Assembly (NCBI GenBank): GCA_024734555.1
Contig: JANPWX010000215.1
Coordinates: 278,129 to 342,128 of the forward strand
DNA: 64,000 nt
Source of the DNA: Trochalopteron elliotii
Lineage: Eukaryota; Chordata; Aves; Passeriformes; Leiothrichidae
Direction of reading: 5' to 3'
This document shows positions 61,701-64,000 of this stretch, piece after piece. The notes below the pieces were generated by a model, which did not search any database, had not been told where the DNA came from, and saw nothing but the letters and a program-made list of their open reading frames with translations. The number at the start of each line of letters is the position of its first letter. Positions within the stretch are counted from its first letter, which is position 1. The position numbers and the translations under genes are program-made.

Positions 61701-62917
61701 AAAGTGAAGACCTACCATACTGTTAATTAAAGTAGAAAAAGTTTCAACTCCCCGCAGTAAAGAACTATGTTTCAGAAGTTTAACTATTCACAACAATAAA
61801 ATATATTTCTGAAATTGTTTAACATATAACTCTCTGCGAATCTAGATGTGTATTTTTACTCATGTATTAGCTGTAAATATGCCACTCAGTTTGCCAGCCT
61901 CCTAGTAGATACATGCTGCCATTTAAATGTAACTTTTAAACTGAGTTACTCTTACACAGTGAGTAGTGATAATCTTTCTCCAGTGAATCAACAAGAATTC
62001 TGAGAATTATCAGTTGTTAGAAGCCACCAAAAGACTATGTAGTGCTTTTATCAGGTCTGTCTTTGGGATAAGTCTAATGCAAGTCAATTCAAAATCACCC
62101 AGCTTCAGAAGTTCCTCCTCCTAGTAGCATCCTCATCTCTGTATTTAAGCACATGGTTAGACTGTTTCTCTCAGTATACATGCTTCTGTAAACCAAGCCT
62201 TAGTGTAGGTGCTTTAAATCATTAAATAAAATAGACACATAAAAAATGAAAATAACATTTTTAGTTCAGAAAATGTGGAAAAGACAGAATTTAAGTTAGC
62301 ACTGTAGTAGTCACATACCTCTTCACCTTTCTCTCCATGATCTCCTTTTTGAGCATCACCCTATTGGAAGCAAAGGAATACAACTGAAATATATATTGCA
62401 TTTTTGTTTATCCCTATTGCACTAAAACCAAGAACACTGTTCTAAAGAACTGTATTTTCCTGCTTACTAACACTTACACTTCCTCCTTCCACAATAAAGG
62501 ATACGCATTTCCTGATCATTAACATAGAAAACTCAACTATTGTCATTAGATGACTGAAATCTTAGAGTGAAGTACTCTGATCAAGGGATTGGTGTACTGT
62601 AAGAAAGCTCTGTGGAACATAAAGAGCCTTCAGCTATATTCAGAGACCTCTGCTGTCAGAGAAAAACTGGAATGATAGGCAGTTTCAACTTGATAGCAGC
62701 TTAGTTTTAAATTTTTGTCTCACATGTCTAAAGCAGCTAACTACAAACTAGCAAATCTCAACATTTAGAACTTATTTTAATGAACTTTTCCTTTGTTATA
62801 TTCACATCTGTGGTTTGAATAACTGGATAGAAATTTGCTTTATTTCTTTTAAATTCACATTACCTTGTTTCCTTTTGGTCCTGGATCACCTATCTCCCCT
62901 TTGCTGCCAGCACTGCC
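10355..62917 (-). CDS. COL28A1: COL28A1, collagen XXVIII alpha-1 chain, 5'-partial, 30 exons placed
   Basis: Secreted extracellular-matrix collagen of the VWA-containing group. The family layout is signal peptide, VWA1, interrupted collagen domain, VWA2, linker, Kunitz domain; everything from the collagen domain onward is here. Thirty exons join without a frame break (2745 nt, 914 residues). The helix totals 522 residues, close to the roughly 528 I recall for the human protein. Besides the domain order, diagnostic points are the many short breaks in Gly-X-Y, the GDAQKG break near the helix start, the GISIQG break near its end, the bridge NEICGCGIKC before VWA2, and the terminal Kunitz domain. 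All collagen exons are phase 0 and start with a Gly codon; the VWA2 exon is phase 1 on both sides. The 5' end is missing because the window ends, not because the gene is broken. No frameshift or in-frame stop was seen. COL6 and COL7 chains were considered: COL7A1 also ends in a Kunitz domain but lacks this VWA2-linker-Kunitz tail, and COL6A3 has a different C-terminal layout. Confidence 0.95.
10909..10956 (+). repeat. T48 homopolymer (A48 on the COL28A1 sense strand)
   Basis: Forty-eight T bases, with a CTTTTTC-type flank at its lower end, in the last COL28A1 intron. On the gene's strand it begins 35 nt after the AATAAA that overlaps the linker-exon donor. Confidence 0.95.
11004..11220 (-). 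CDS. COL28A1: COL28A1 Ser/Thr/Pro-rich linker exon (217 bp)
   Basis: Encodes 72 residues plus one base, starting [11 protein letters not shown], with no predicted globular domain. It is rich in Pro, Ser and Thr, as expected for an O-glycosylated spacer, and holds one NVS sequon. Acceptor TTTTGCAG. The donor A|GTGAGT is chosen because it leaves phase 1, which the Kunitz exon needs; the upstream GAG|GTAGCA at 11021-11022 would break the frame. Reading past the donor meets a stop after two codons, overlapping an AATAAA on the minus strand. Confidence 0.9.
11221..13271 (-). other. COL28A1 intron (2.05 kb)
   Basis: AT-rich, no exon or clear transposon recognised. Contains the octamer inverted repeat near its 5' end. 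Confidence 0.7.
13156..13189. promoter_or_regulatory. Perfect 13-bp inverted repeat containing two octamer motifs
   Basis: TTATTATGCAAAT at 13156-13168 and its exact reverse complement ATTTGCATAATAA at 13177-13189, separated by eight bases. Each arm contains ATGCAAAT, the octamer bound by POU-domain factors. It lies 83 to 116 nt inside the intron after the exon at 13272-13471. Seen directly; regulatory function is inference. Confidence 0.45.
13272..13471 (-). CDS. COL28A1: COL28A1 exon: end of VWA2 and start of linker (200 bp)
   Basis: Begins by completing an Ala codon and encodes [14 protein letters not shown], the last VWA helix with a cysteine that can pair with one before the domain. About 50 residues of low-complexity linker follow, rich in Ser, Pro, Thr and charged residues (for example SPSPSLGSE), ending PVSKE. 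NDS is a possible N-glycosylation site. Acceptor TTTGCAG, donor GAG|GTAACA, phase 1 in and 0 out. Confidence 0.93.
13472..14723 (-). other. COL28A1 intron after the VWA2 exon (1.25 kb)
   Basis: No exon seen. There is an A/C-rich low-complexity stretch at about 14250-14305. Confidence 0.7.
14724..15278 (-). CDS. COL28A1: COL28A1 C-terminal VWA domain (single 555-bp exon)
   Basis: A whole VWA domain in one exon, phase 1 on both sides. The first strand ([10 protein letters not shown]) leads into the metal-binding MIDAS motif DSSES. The conserved threonine follows in GEGTYT and the third MIDAS element in VVITDGQAD, so all metal ligands appear intact and binding of a protein ligand is plausible. 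Hydrophobic strands GIINFS, VAVVITD and ETFVIGIV alternate with helices as expected for a Rossmann-like fold. INFSH is a possible N-glycosylation site, though it lies next to a core strand. The exon ends in FITLS, completed by ALE of the next exon, the usual last helix of VWA domains. Confidence 0.96.
15577..15613 (-). CDS. COL28A1: COL28A1 bridge exon between helix and VWA2 (37 bp)
   Basis: Encodes [12 protein letters not shown] plus the first base of a Gly codon. It enters in phase 0 and leaves in phase 1, switching from the collagen phase to the VWA phase. The Cys joins CGIKC of the next exon to give a cluster of three cysteines, a likely place for disulphides that lock the trimer at the end of the helix. 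Confidence 0.92.
15794..15829 (-). CDS. COL28A1: COL28A1 last collagen exon (36 bp)
   Basis: Twelve residues, [12 protein letters not shown], ending the triple helix. Acceptor TTTTCAG, donor TCG|GTGAGT, phase 0. The flanking introns are short (90 and 180 bp). Confidence 0.92.
15920..16000 (-). CDS. COL28A1: COL28A1 collagen exon (81 bp)
   Basis: Twenty-seven residues, nine perfect triplets, starting GDYGDK and ending GPPGPK. The acceptor ATTAG follows an A/T-rich stretch with a weak pyrimidine tract; donor AAG|GTAAAA; phase 0. Confidence 0.92.
16001..17932 (-). other. COL28A1 intron between exon 69-14 and the 81-bp exon (1.93 kb)
   Basis: Apart from the candidate 51-bp cassette exon at 17811-17861, nothing recognised. 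Confidence 0.7.
17811..17861 (-). CDS. COL28A1: Candidate in-frame cassette exon of COL28A1 (51 bp, non-collagenous)
   Basis: Not a Gly-X-Y exon. If spliced in it adds 17 residues (begins VFEEKQKTK, ends YTASK), in frame and without a stop. The donor AAG|GTAAGTA is a consensus match. The acceptor GTGACAG is preceded by a T/C-rich stretch inside an intron of just 71 bp. Skipping it joins GQK to GDYGDK and keeps the triplet register, so it cannot be required for the frame. It may be a real alternative exon, a lineage-specific constitutive helix break, or a chance pseudo-exon. I do not know a counterpart in other species. Confidence 0.4.
17933..18001 (-). CDS. COL28A1: COL28A1 collagen exon 69-14
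   Basis: Twenty-three residues starting GEKGNR and ending GTGLLGQK, with the short unit (GT) at residues 16-17. Acceptor TTCAG, donor AAG|GTAAGT, phase 0. This is the last 69-bp exon. A possible 51-bp exon follows only 71 bp downstream. Confidence 0.92.
18002..22868 (-). other. COL28A1 intron (4.87 kb)
   Basis: Holds the (AG)n repeat. A GC-richer stretch at about 19050-19600 has no family or exon I recognise. No collagen-type exon was found. Confidence 0.6.
21184..21209 (+). repeat. (AG)n dinucleotide repeat
   Basis: About 13 AG units, preceded by a degenerate GAGA-rich stretch from about 21163, in the intron between exons 69-13 and 69-14. Confidence 0.95.
22869..22937 (-). CDS. COL28A1: COL28A1 collagen exon 69-13
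   Basis: Twenty-three residues starting GIMGRK and ending GISIQGDK, with two extra residues (IQ). The GISIQG break also occurs in the human protein as I remember it. Acceptor TATAG, donor AAG|GTAATC, phase 0. Confidence 0.93.
22938..25044 (-). other. COL28A1 intron (2.1 kb)
   Basis: Holds the CR1 fragment at 23955-24045; otherwise nothing recognised. Confidence 0.65.
23955..24045 (-). mobile_element. CR1 LINE fragment in intron
   Basis: On the plus strand it reads CTTTGCCAGGCTGAACAATT, then TCTCAGCCTTTCCTCATAGG, then AGAGGGACTACAAACAG. This is the reverse complement of the common CR1 segment encoding the LRGLFSLEKRR-like tail region. Short and degenerate. Confidence 0.75.
25045..25113 (-). 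CDS. COL28A1: COL28A1 collagen exon 69-12 with a helix cysteine
   Basis: Twenty-three residues starting GDCGFR and ending GRGSMGPK, with the short unit (GR) at residues 16-17. The cysteine is in the Y position of the first triplet. Acceptor TTTTCAG; the donor AAG|GTTGGT is weaker than its neighbours; phase 0. Confidence 0.9.
25261..25278 (+). repeat. A-rich run, about 18 bases
   Basis: A run of about 18 A bases in the intron upstream of exon 69-12. Confidence 0.9.
25403..25446 (+). repeat. A44 homopolymer
   Basis: Forty-four A bases in the intron between exons 69-11 and 69-12. No retrotransposon body ending in this tail is evident, as its left flank is a short unique-looking sequence. Confidence 0.95.
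28678..28722 (+). repeat. T45 homopolymer
   Basis: Forty-five T bases in the same intron as the A44 run, 3.2 kb away and of opposite base on the plus strand. Confidence 0.95.
30007..30080 (-). mobile_element. CR1 LINE 3' tail fragment in intron
   Basis: Plus-strand text CAGAATCACAGAATCACCAA followed by GGCTGGAAGAGAACTTTAAG and TTCATCAGGTCCGAATACC is the reverse complement of a CR1 3' end with its short terminal repeat units. Confidence 0.7.
31099..31167 (-). CDS. COL28A1: COL28A1 collagen exon 69-11
   Basis: Twenty-three residues starting GPPGQA and ending GVGDPGPK, with the short unit (GV) at residues 16-17. Acceptor ACCAG, donor AAG|GTATTT, phase 0. Confidence 0.93.
31168..32709 (-). other. 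COL28A1 intron (1.54 kb)
   Basis: G/T-rich low-complexity sequence at about 32590-32675 on the plus strand supplies the C/A-rich side of the intron 5' end. Nothing else recognised. Confidence 0.6.
32710..32781 (-). CDS. COL28A1: COL28A1 collagen exon 72-3, uninterrupted
   Basis: Twenty-four residues, eight perfect triplets, starting GDRGLP and ending GGKGEA. Acceptor TTTAG, donor GCT|GTAAGT, phase 0. Confidence 0.93.
32782..36122 (-). other. COL28A1 intron (3.34 kb)
   Basis: Only the small inverted repeat at 34687-34722 was noted. Confidence 0.6.
34687..34722. repeat. 10-bp inverted repeat
   Basis: CTGTTTTTAC at 34687-34696 and GTAAAAACAG at 34713-34722, a perfect hairpin with a 16-base loop in an intron. 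No function is evident. Confidence 0.6.
36123..36191 (-). CDS. COL28A1: COL28A1 collagen exon 69-10
   Basis: Twenty-three residues starting GDPGYK and ending GNSIMGPT, with two extra residues (IM). Acceptor GCTAG, donor ACG|GTAGGA, phase 0. Confidence 0.92.
36192..39031 (-). other. COL28A1 intron (2.84 kb)
   Basis: Holds the 48-bp tandem duplication at 36831. Nothing else recognised. Confidence 0.6.
36831..36926 (+). repeat. Imperfect tandem duplication, about 48-bp unit
   Basis: Two adjacent copies beginning TTCATTATGAAA, continuing CATCTTTCA and ending with a further ATTATGA element. Copies differ at a few positions. Confidence 0.8.
39032..39100 (-). CDS. COL28A1: COL28A1 collagen exon 69-9
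   Basis: Twenty-three residues starting GDPGER and ending GPPGPK. The break GSSVW lies one triplet earlier than in the other exons with two extra residues, at residues 13-17. Acceptor AACAG, donor AAG|GTGACT, phase 0. Confidence 0.92.
39101..40340 (-). other. Two short COL28A1 introns (601 and 567 bp) around exon 72-2
   Basis: No feature seen in 39101-39701 or 39774-40340. Confidence 0.6.
39702..39773 (-). CDS. COL28A1: COL28A1 collagen exon 72-2, uninterrupted
   Basis: Twenty-four residues, eight perfect triplets, starting GDPGEK and ending GPAGPK. Acceptor TTCAG, donor AAA|GTAAGC, phase 0. Confidence 0.93.
40341..40409 (-). CDS. COL28A1: COL28A1 collagen exon 69-8
   Basis: Twenty-three residues starting GENGDQ and ending GKGDMGQK, with the short unit (GK) at residues 16-17. 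Acceptor TGTTAG, donor AAG|GTATGC, phase 0. Confidence 0.93.
40410..42680 (-). other. COL28A1 intron with solo LTR (2.27 kb)
   Basis: The solo LTR occupies 41840-42199. The adjoining 42206-42650 is less AT-rich than the rest of the intron but matches no family I recognise. Confidence 0.6.
41840..42199 (-). mobile_element. Solo LTR of an endogenous retrovirus with target-site duplication
   Basis: About 360 bp. On the minus strand it starts TGTAGGAACTG and ends near TGTAACGATA. A TATA box TATAAAAAG (41931-41939) is followed about 12 bp on by AATAAA (41913-41918), a normal LTR promoter and poly(A) arrangement. The same six bases GTGGAG (seven if the next T is counted) flank both ends on the plus strand at 41834-41839 and 42200-42205. 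A 6-bp duplication fits class II (ERVK-like) elements. The last dinucleotide is TA instead of the usual CA, perhaps a point mutation. No internal viral genes remain. It lies in a COL28A1 intron in the same orientation as the gene. Confidence 0.75.
42681..42752 (-). CDS. COL28A1: COL28A1 collagen exon 72-1, uninterrupted
   Basis: Twenty-four residues, eight perfect triplets, starting GDRGPP and ending GLTGKK. Lysine-rich (GEKGVKGEK). Acceptor TTAAG, donor AAG|GTAAGG, phase 0. Confidence 0.93.
42753..43698 (-). other. COL28A1 intron (946 bp)
   Basis: No exon, transposon or repeat recognised. Confidence 0.6.
43699..43767 (-). CDS. COL28A1: COL28A1 collagen exon 69-7
   Basis: Twenty-three residues starting GEPGER and ending GTSSSGLK. 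Two extra serines break the repeat. Acceptor GCTAG, donor AAA|GTGAGC, phase 0. Confidence 0.92.
43768..45089 (-). other. COL28A1 intron (1.32 kb)
   Basis: Possible CR1 remnant at 43850; otherwise nothing recognised. Confidence 0.6.
43850..43895 (+). mobile_element. Possible CR1 3' tail remnant
   Basis: GAGCTGGATGTGATGATATT followed by CTACAATTCTATGATCC resembles the last 40 bases of CR1. Too short for a firm call. Confidence 0.35.
45090..45158 (-). CDS. COL28A1: COL28A1 collagen exon 69-6
   Basis: Twenty-three residues starting GIQGPQ and ending GSGWPGPK, with the short unit (GS) at residues 16-17. Acceptor TTGTAG, donor AAG|GTAATG, phase 0. Confidence 0.93.
45245..45318 (+). repeat. Degenerate pentanucleotide repeat (TTATC/ATATC/TTGTC)
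   Basis: About 14 units of five bases, mixing CTTAT, CATAT and CTTGT variants, in the intron between exons 69-5 and 69-6. Confidence 0.9.
45870..46316 (+). mobile_element. LTR-like element, plus strand, boundaries uncertain
   Basis: A GC-richer block in an AT-rich intron. Near its 3' end are AAAAAATAAGG, CAAATTCCCTGGAGGGT, a CAATAAATACTACCGCTCTG poly(A)-type segment and TTTCCGCGACATTTCA, an order I associate with avian ERV LTRs. No clear target-site duplication was found and the 5' end is not sharp; TGTTACCC at about 45834 or TGAGACATAG near 45698 are alternative starts. No viral coding sequence was seen. Confidence 0.5.
46361..46429 (-). CDS. COL28A1: COL28A1 collagen exon 69-5
   Basis: Twenty-three residues starting GEEGQA and ending GIGSQGSR, with the short unit (GI) at residues 16-17. 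Acceptor CTATAG, donor CGG|GTGAGT, phase 0. The LTR-like element at about 45870-46316 ends some 45 bp downstream of this donor. Confidence 0.93.
47214..47282 (-). CDS. COL28A1: COL28A1 collagen exon 69-4
   Basis: Twenty-three residues starting GEKGSK and ending GEPVKGDK. The break is of the other type: two extra residues (VK) after a full triplet. Lysine-rich, so a candidate for hydroxylysine modification. Acceptor TCTAG, donor AAG|GTGAGG, phase 0. Confidence 0.93.
48216..48284 (-). CDS. COL28A1: COL28A1 collagen exon 69-3
   Basis: Twenty-three residues starting GPPGPA and ending GEGIQGQK, with the short unit (GE) at residues 16-17. The acceptor follows a long T/C tract ending CAG; donor AAG|GTAGCT; phase 0. 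Confidence 0.93.
48716..48784 (-). CDS. COL28A1: COL28A1 collagen exon 69-2
   Basis: Twenty-three residues starting GAEGRE and ending GIGEPGLP, with the short unit (GI) at residues 16-17. Acceptor ACAAG, donor CCT|GTAAGT, phase 0. Confidence 0.93.
48785..50234 (-). other. COL28A1 intron (1.45 kb)
   Basis: Only the 16-bp tandem duplication at 48849 was noted. Confidence 0.6.
48849..48880 (+). repeat. 16-bp tandem duplication
   Basis: ACATATAGATGATTT occurs twice in direct succession, about 65 bp upstream (on the gene strand) of exon 69-2, between its polypyrimidine tract and the likely branch region. Confidence 0.75.
50235..50303 (-). CDS. COL28A1: COL28A1 collagen exon 69-1
   Basis: Twenty-three residues: five triplets starting GEQGPP, then a one-residue-short unit and two triplets (GIGEPGPK). 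First of the 69-bp series. Acceptor TTTAG, donor AAG|GTAACT, phase 0. Confidence 0.93.
50304..58507 (-). other. Largest COL28A1 intron (8.2 kb)
   Basis: No collagen-type exon, gene or clear transposon found. A less AT-rich block at about 56220-56500 is unexplained. The intron separates the short-exon block from the 69-bp block. Confidence 0.6.
51485..51514 (+). repeat. 15-bp tandem duplication
   Basis: TTCCTAACAATATTT occurs twice in direct succession in the large intron. Confidence 0.8.
58508..58561 (-). CDS. COL28A1: COL28A1 collagen exon f (54 bp) with an RGD tripeptide
   Basis: Eighteen residues starting GIRGDPGQQ and ending GNK, six perfect triplets. The RGD string arises inside the helix. 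Acceptor TTGTAG, donor AAG|GTAAGG, phase 0. It is the last exon of the short-exon block; the next intron is the longest in the window. Confidence 0.93.
58852..58896 (-). CDS. COL28A1: COL28A1 collagen exon e (45 bp)
   Basis: Fifteen residues starting GLQGSV and ending GPRGPQ, five perfect triplets. Acceptor TCCTCAG, donor CAG|GTATGG, phase 0. It is separated from exon f by an intron of only 290 bp. Confidence 0.92.
58897..60515 (-). other. COL28A1 intron (1.62 kb)
   Basis: Nothing recognised. An open frame at 60161-60409 on the gene strand has no domain signal. Confidence 0.6.
60516..60560 (-). CDS. COL28A1: COL28A1 collagen exon d (45 bp) with a helix cysteine
   Basis: Fifteen residues starting GERGECGPP and ending GEI, five perfect triplets. 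The cysteine sits in the Y position of the second triplet and could form an interchain disulphide inside the helix. Acceptor AAAG, donor ATA|GTAAGT, phase 0. Confidence 0.92.
61635..61661 (-). CDS. COL28A1: COL28A1 collagen exon c (27 bp)
   Basis: Nine codons, GAPGYKGDK, three perfect triplets. This is the smallest confidently placed exon; it has a clear ACTAG acceptor and an AAG|GTAAGT donor, and is phase 0. At 27 bp it would be missed by most ORF-based gene finders. Confidence 0.9.
62319..62360 (-). CDS. COL28A1: COL28A1 collagen exon b (42 bp), contains GDAQKG break
   Basis: Encodes 14 residues starting GDAQKG and ending GEKGEE. Two extra residues (QK) after the first triplet interrupt the helix. 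I remember the same GDAQKG string at this place in human COL28A1, which supports the gene assignment. Acceptor ATAG, donor GAG|GTATGT, phase 0. Confidence 0.92.
62864..62917 (-). CDS. COL28A1: COL28A1 collagen exon a (54 bp)
   Basis: Six perfect Gly-X-Y triplets, starting GSAGSK and ending GPKGNK. The acceptor follows a T-rich tract ending in CAG and the donor is AAG|GTAATG; phase 0 on both sides. This is the most 5' exon I can place with confidence. By comparison with the remembered human protein, only a few helix residues and the VWA1 part should lie upstream. Confidence 0.92.
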
Positions 62918-64000
62918 CTGAAACAAAGCAGGAAAATGTGATTACCATTGTGAGGATAAAATTCTCCAGCTTGTCTAAGACTATATTTTAGTCCAAAATC
63001 ATTCTGGAATATGCTTTGGTAGAAGCCCCCACTGATGCAAGTATGATACATGTGACACAATATTCATTTAGCTAAACCCACACTGGTATTATAAGGTATC
63101 TACAAATTTTTTTTTAACAATATTCAATGATAAACAAATTTTCTACAGAGCATCTGAAAATCTAATCAGGAAGGCATTACAGAAAACAAACACAGTTCTT
63201 CCTTCCCATTTCTGAATTAACCTCCACTGTCTCATCTTCTCTGCTTAGAAAAAAACTGTACAGAACAGTTTAAGGTCAATATTCAGCAGCCCTAAGGAAA
63301 AAATTACTGCACCATTTTTTATTACTCTTTGAAAGATCATGATGGTGGGGACTAGAAAGTTTGGTGTACACATATCTGTATAATTGGCTACATCTAATAA
63401 TTTTGGGTAAAATAACTTAAAAATTCCTGGATCTAAAATTTCAAATTGCAAACAGAGGTTCTGGTGCACATTATCTAGATGCATGTCATCCACAAGGATT
63501 GAATGATAGGCCCTGGTGTCATAACCTTCTAATGGTGCGGTTGACCCATTAGAGTCTAGGAAGCAAGACAAAAACCTCTGAATGTACCTTGCTTGTCTCT
63601 GGGGGAGCTATTAAAGACAGAAAGATGATCAGAGAGGTCACCCACTGTCTGAACTCACACTTTTCTGTTCCTTACTAGAGCCAACAAATATGTGCTGAAG
63701 AGTCACAAGAGGAGAGTGTTGAAGGCAGAGTTTTATACCCTTCCTCATATATCCATTACCCTCAGACTTTTGAACTTTTACCCCCTACAAAAATAGAAGT
63801 TGGTGGTGGGTGAAAACCTTCGTCTAATGGACCTTTCCTTCCCCATTGCAAGGTTCAAGAATAACTTTTTTATTTGGGCTCCAAAATCACCTATTTATCC
63901 ACAATGTTTTATTACCCAATAATAGAAGCATATTTTCAAGATAGTACCTGACTATTGATAGATTTTTTTTCTGAGCTCTTTTAACAGTGGCCTTTCACCA
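62918..64000 (-). other. Start of the intron upstream of the first placed exon
   Basis: No collagen or VWA exon found apart from the doubtful 20-bp candidate at 63588-63607. The rest of the gene should lie beyond the window. Confidence 0.55.
63588..63607 (-). other. Possible 20-bp micro-exon upstream of the first placed collagen exon
   Basis: A good T/C tract ends in AATAG, followed by 20 bases that complete one codon, then encode PPETSK and end AAG|GTACAT. It enters in phase 1 and leaves in phase 0, the switch needed between a VWA exon and the collagen exons. However, the expected upstream segment should contain collagen triplets, which this lacks, so it may be chance. Confidence 0.15.

Larger units (their letters stand above)
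60561..62863 (-). other. Three COL28A1 introns (1074, 657 and 503 bp) around exons c and b
   Basis: No transposon or additional exon recognised in 60561-61634, 61662-62318 or 62361-62863. Confidence 0.6.

Noticed and set aside
63245..63571. 108-residue open frame on the COL28A1 strand near the right edge
   Set aside because: No domain, no repeat, no splice or start context, and not collagen or VWA in character; intron chance frame.
1..64000. Search for CRISPR arrays, prokaryotic operons, rRNA or tRNA genes
   Set aside because: No regularly spaced repeats, closely packed long open frames or cloverleaf-like conserved boxes were seen; the window is vertebrate intronic and intergenic DNA.

Overview
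The window is vertebrate genomic DNA, most likely from a bird: AT-rich introns, GT-AG spliced exons, fragments of the CR1 LINE, two LTR-like elements and long homopolymers. A songbird is plausible from the look of the LTRs, but that is a weaker inference. No prokaryotic operon, CRISPR array, rRNA or tRNA was seen.

One protein-coding gene accounts for all coding sequence I can support. It is COL28A1 (collagen type XXVIII alpha 1), on the minus strand, with its 3' end at 10355 and its 5' part running off the right edge. Thirty consecutive exons can be placed between 62917 and 10355. Their phases agree at every junction and give 2745 nt, or 914 codons plus a stop. In transcription order they encode nearly all of the triple helix (25 exons, 522 residues), a 12-residue bridge exon, a complete C-terminal von Willebrand A domain (14724-15278), two linker exons rich in Ser, Thr and Pro (13272-13471 and 11004-11220) and a terminal Kunitz domain (10355-10524). 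The signal peptide, the N-terminal VWA domain and the first few collagen residues are expected beyond 64000.

The collagen exons fall into two blocks. The 5' block (58508-62917) has six short exons of 54, 42, 27, 45, 45 and 54 bp. After an 8.2-kb intron comes a block of seventeen exons of 69 or 72 bp (17933-50303). Each 69-bp exon carries exactly one break in the Gly-X-Y repeat, and the three 72-bp exons carry none. Exons of 81 and 36 bp close the helix. Between the last 69-bp exon and the 81-bp exon lies an unexpected 51-bp in-frame candidate cassette exon (17811-17861).

Positions 1-10354 are the 3' UTR and intergenic DNA, with three CR1 fragments and simple repeats but no supportable gene. 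Introns hold a probable solo LTR with target-site duplication (41840-42199, same strand as the gene), a second LTR-like element on the plus strand (about 45870-46316), CR1 pieces, microsatellites and three homopolymers of 44 to 48 bases. I found no unknown multi-gene system. The points most worth checking are the cassette exon, the exon-locked helix imperfections, a polyadenylation signal overlapping the last splice donor, a Kunitz domain with a non-inhibitory-looking reactive site, and an inverted pair of octamer motifs in an intron.
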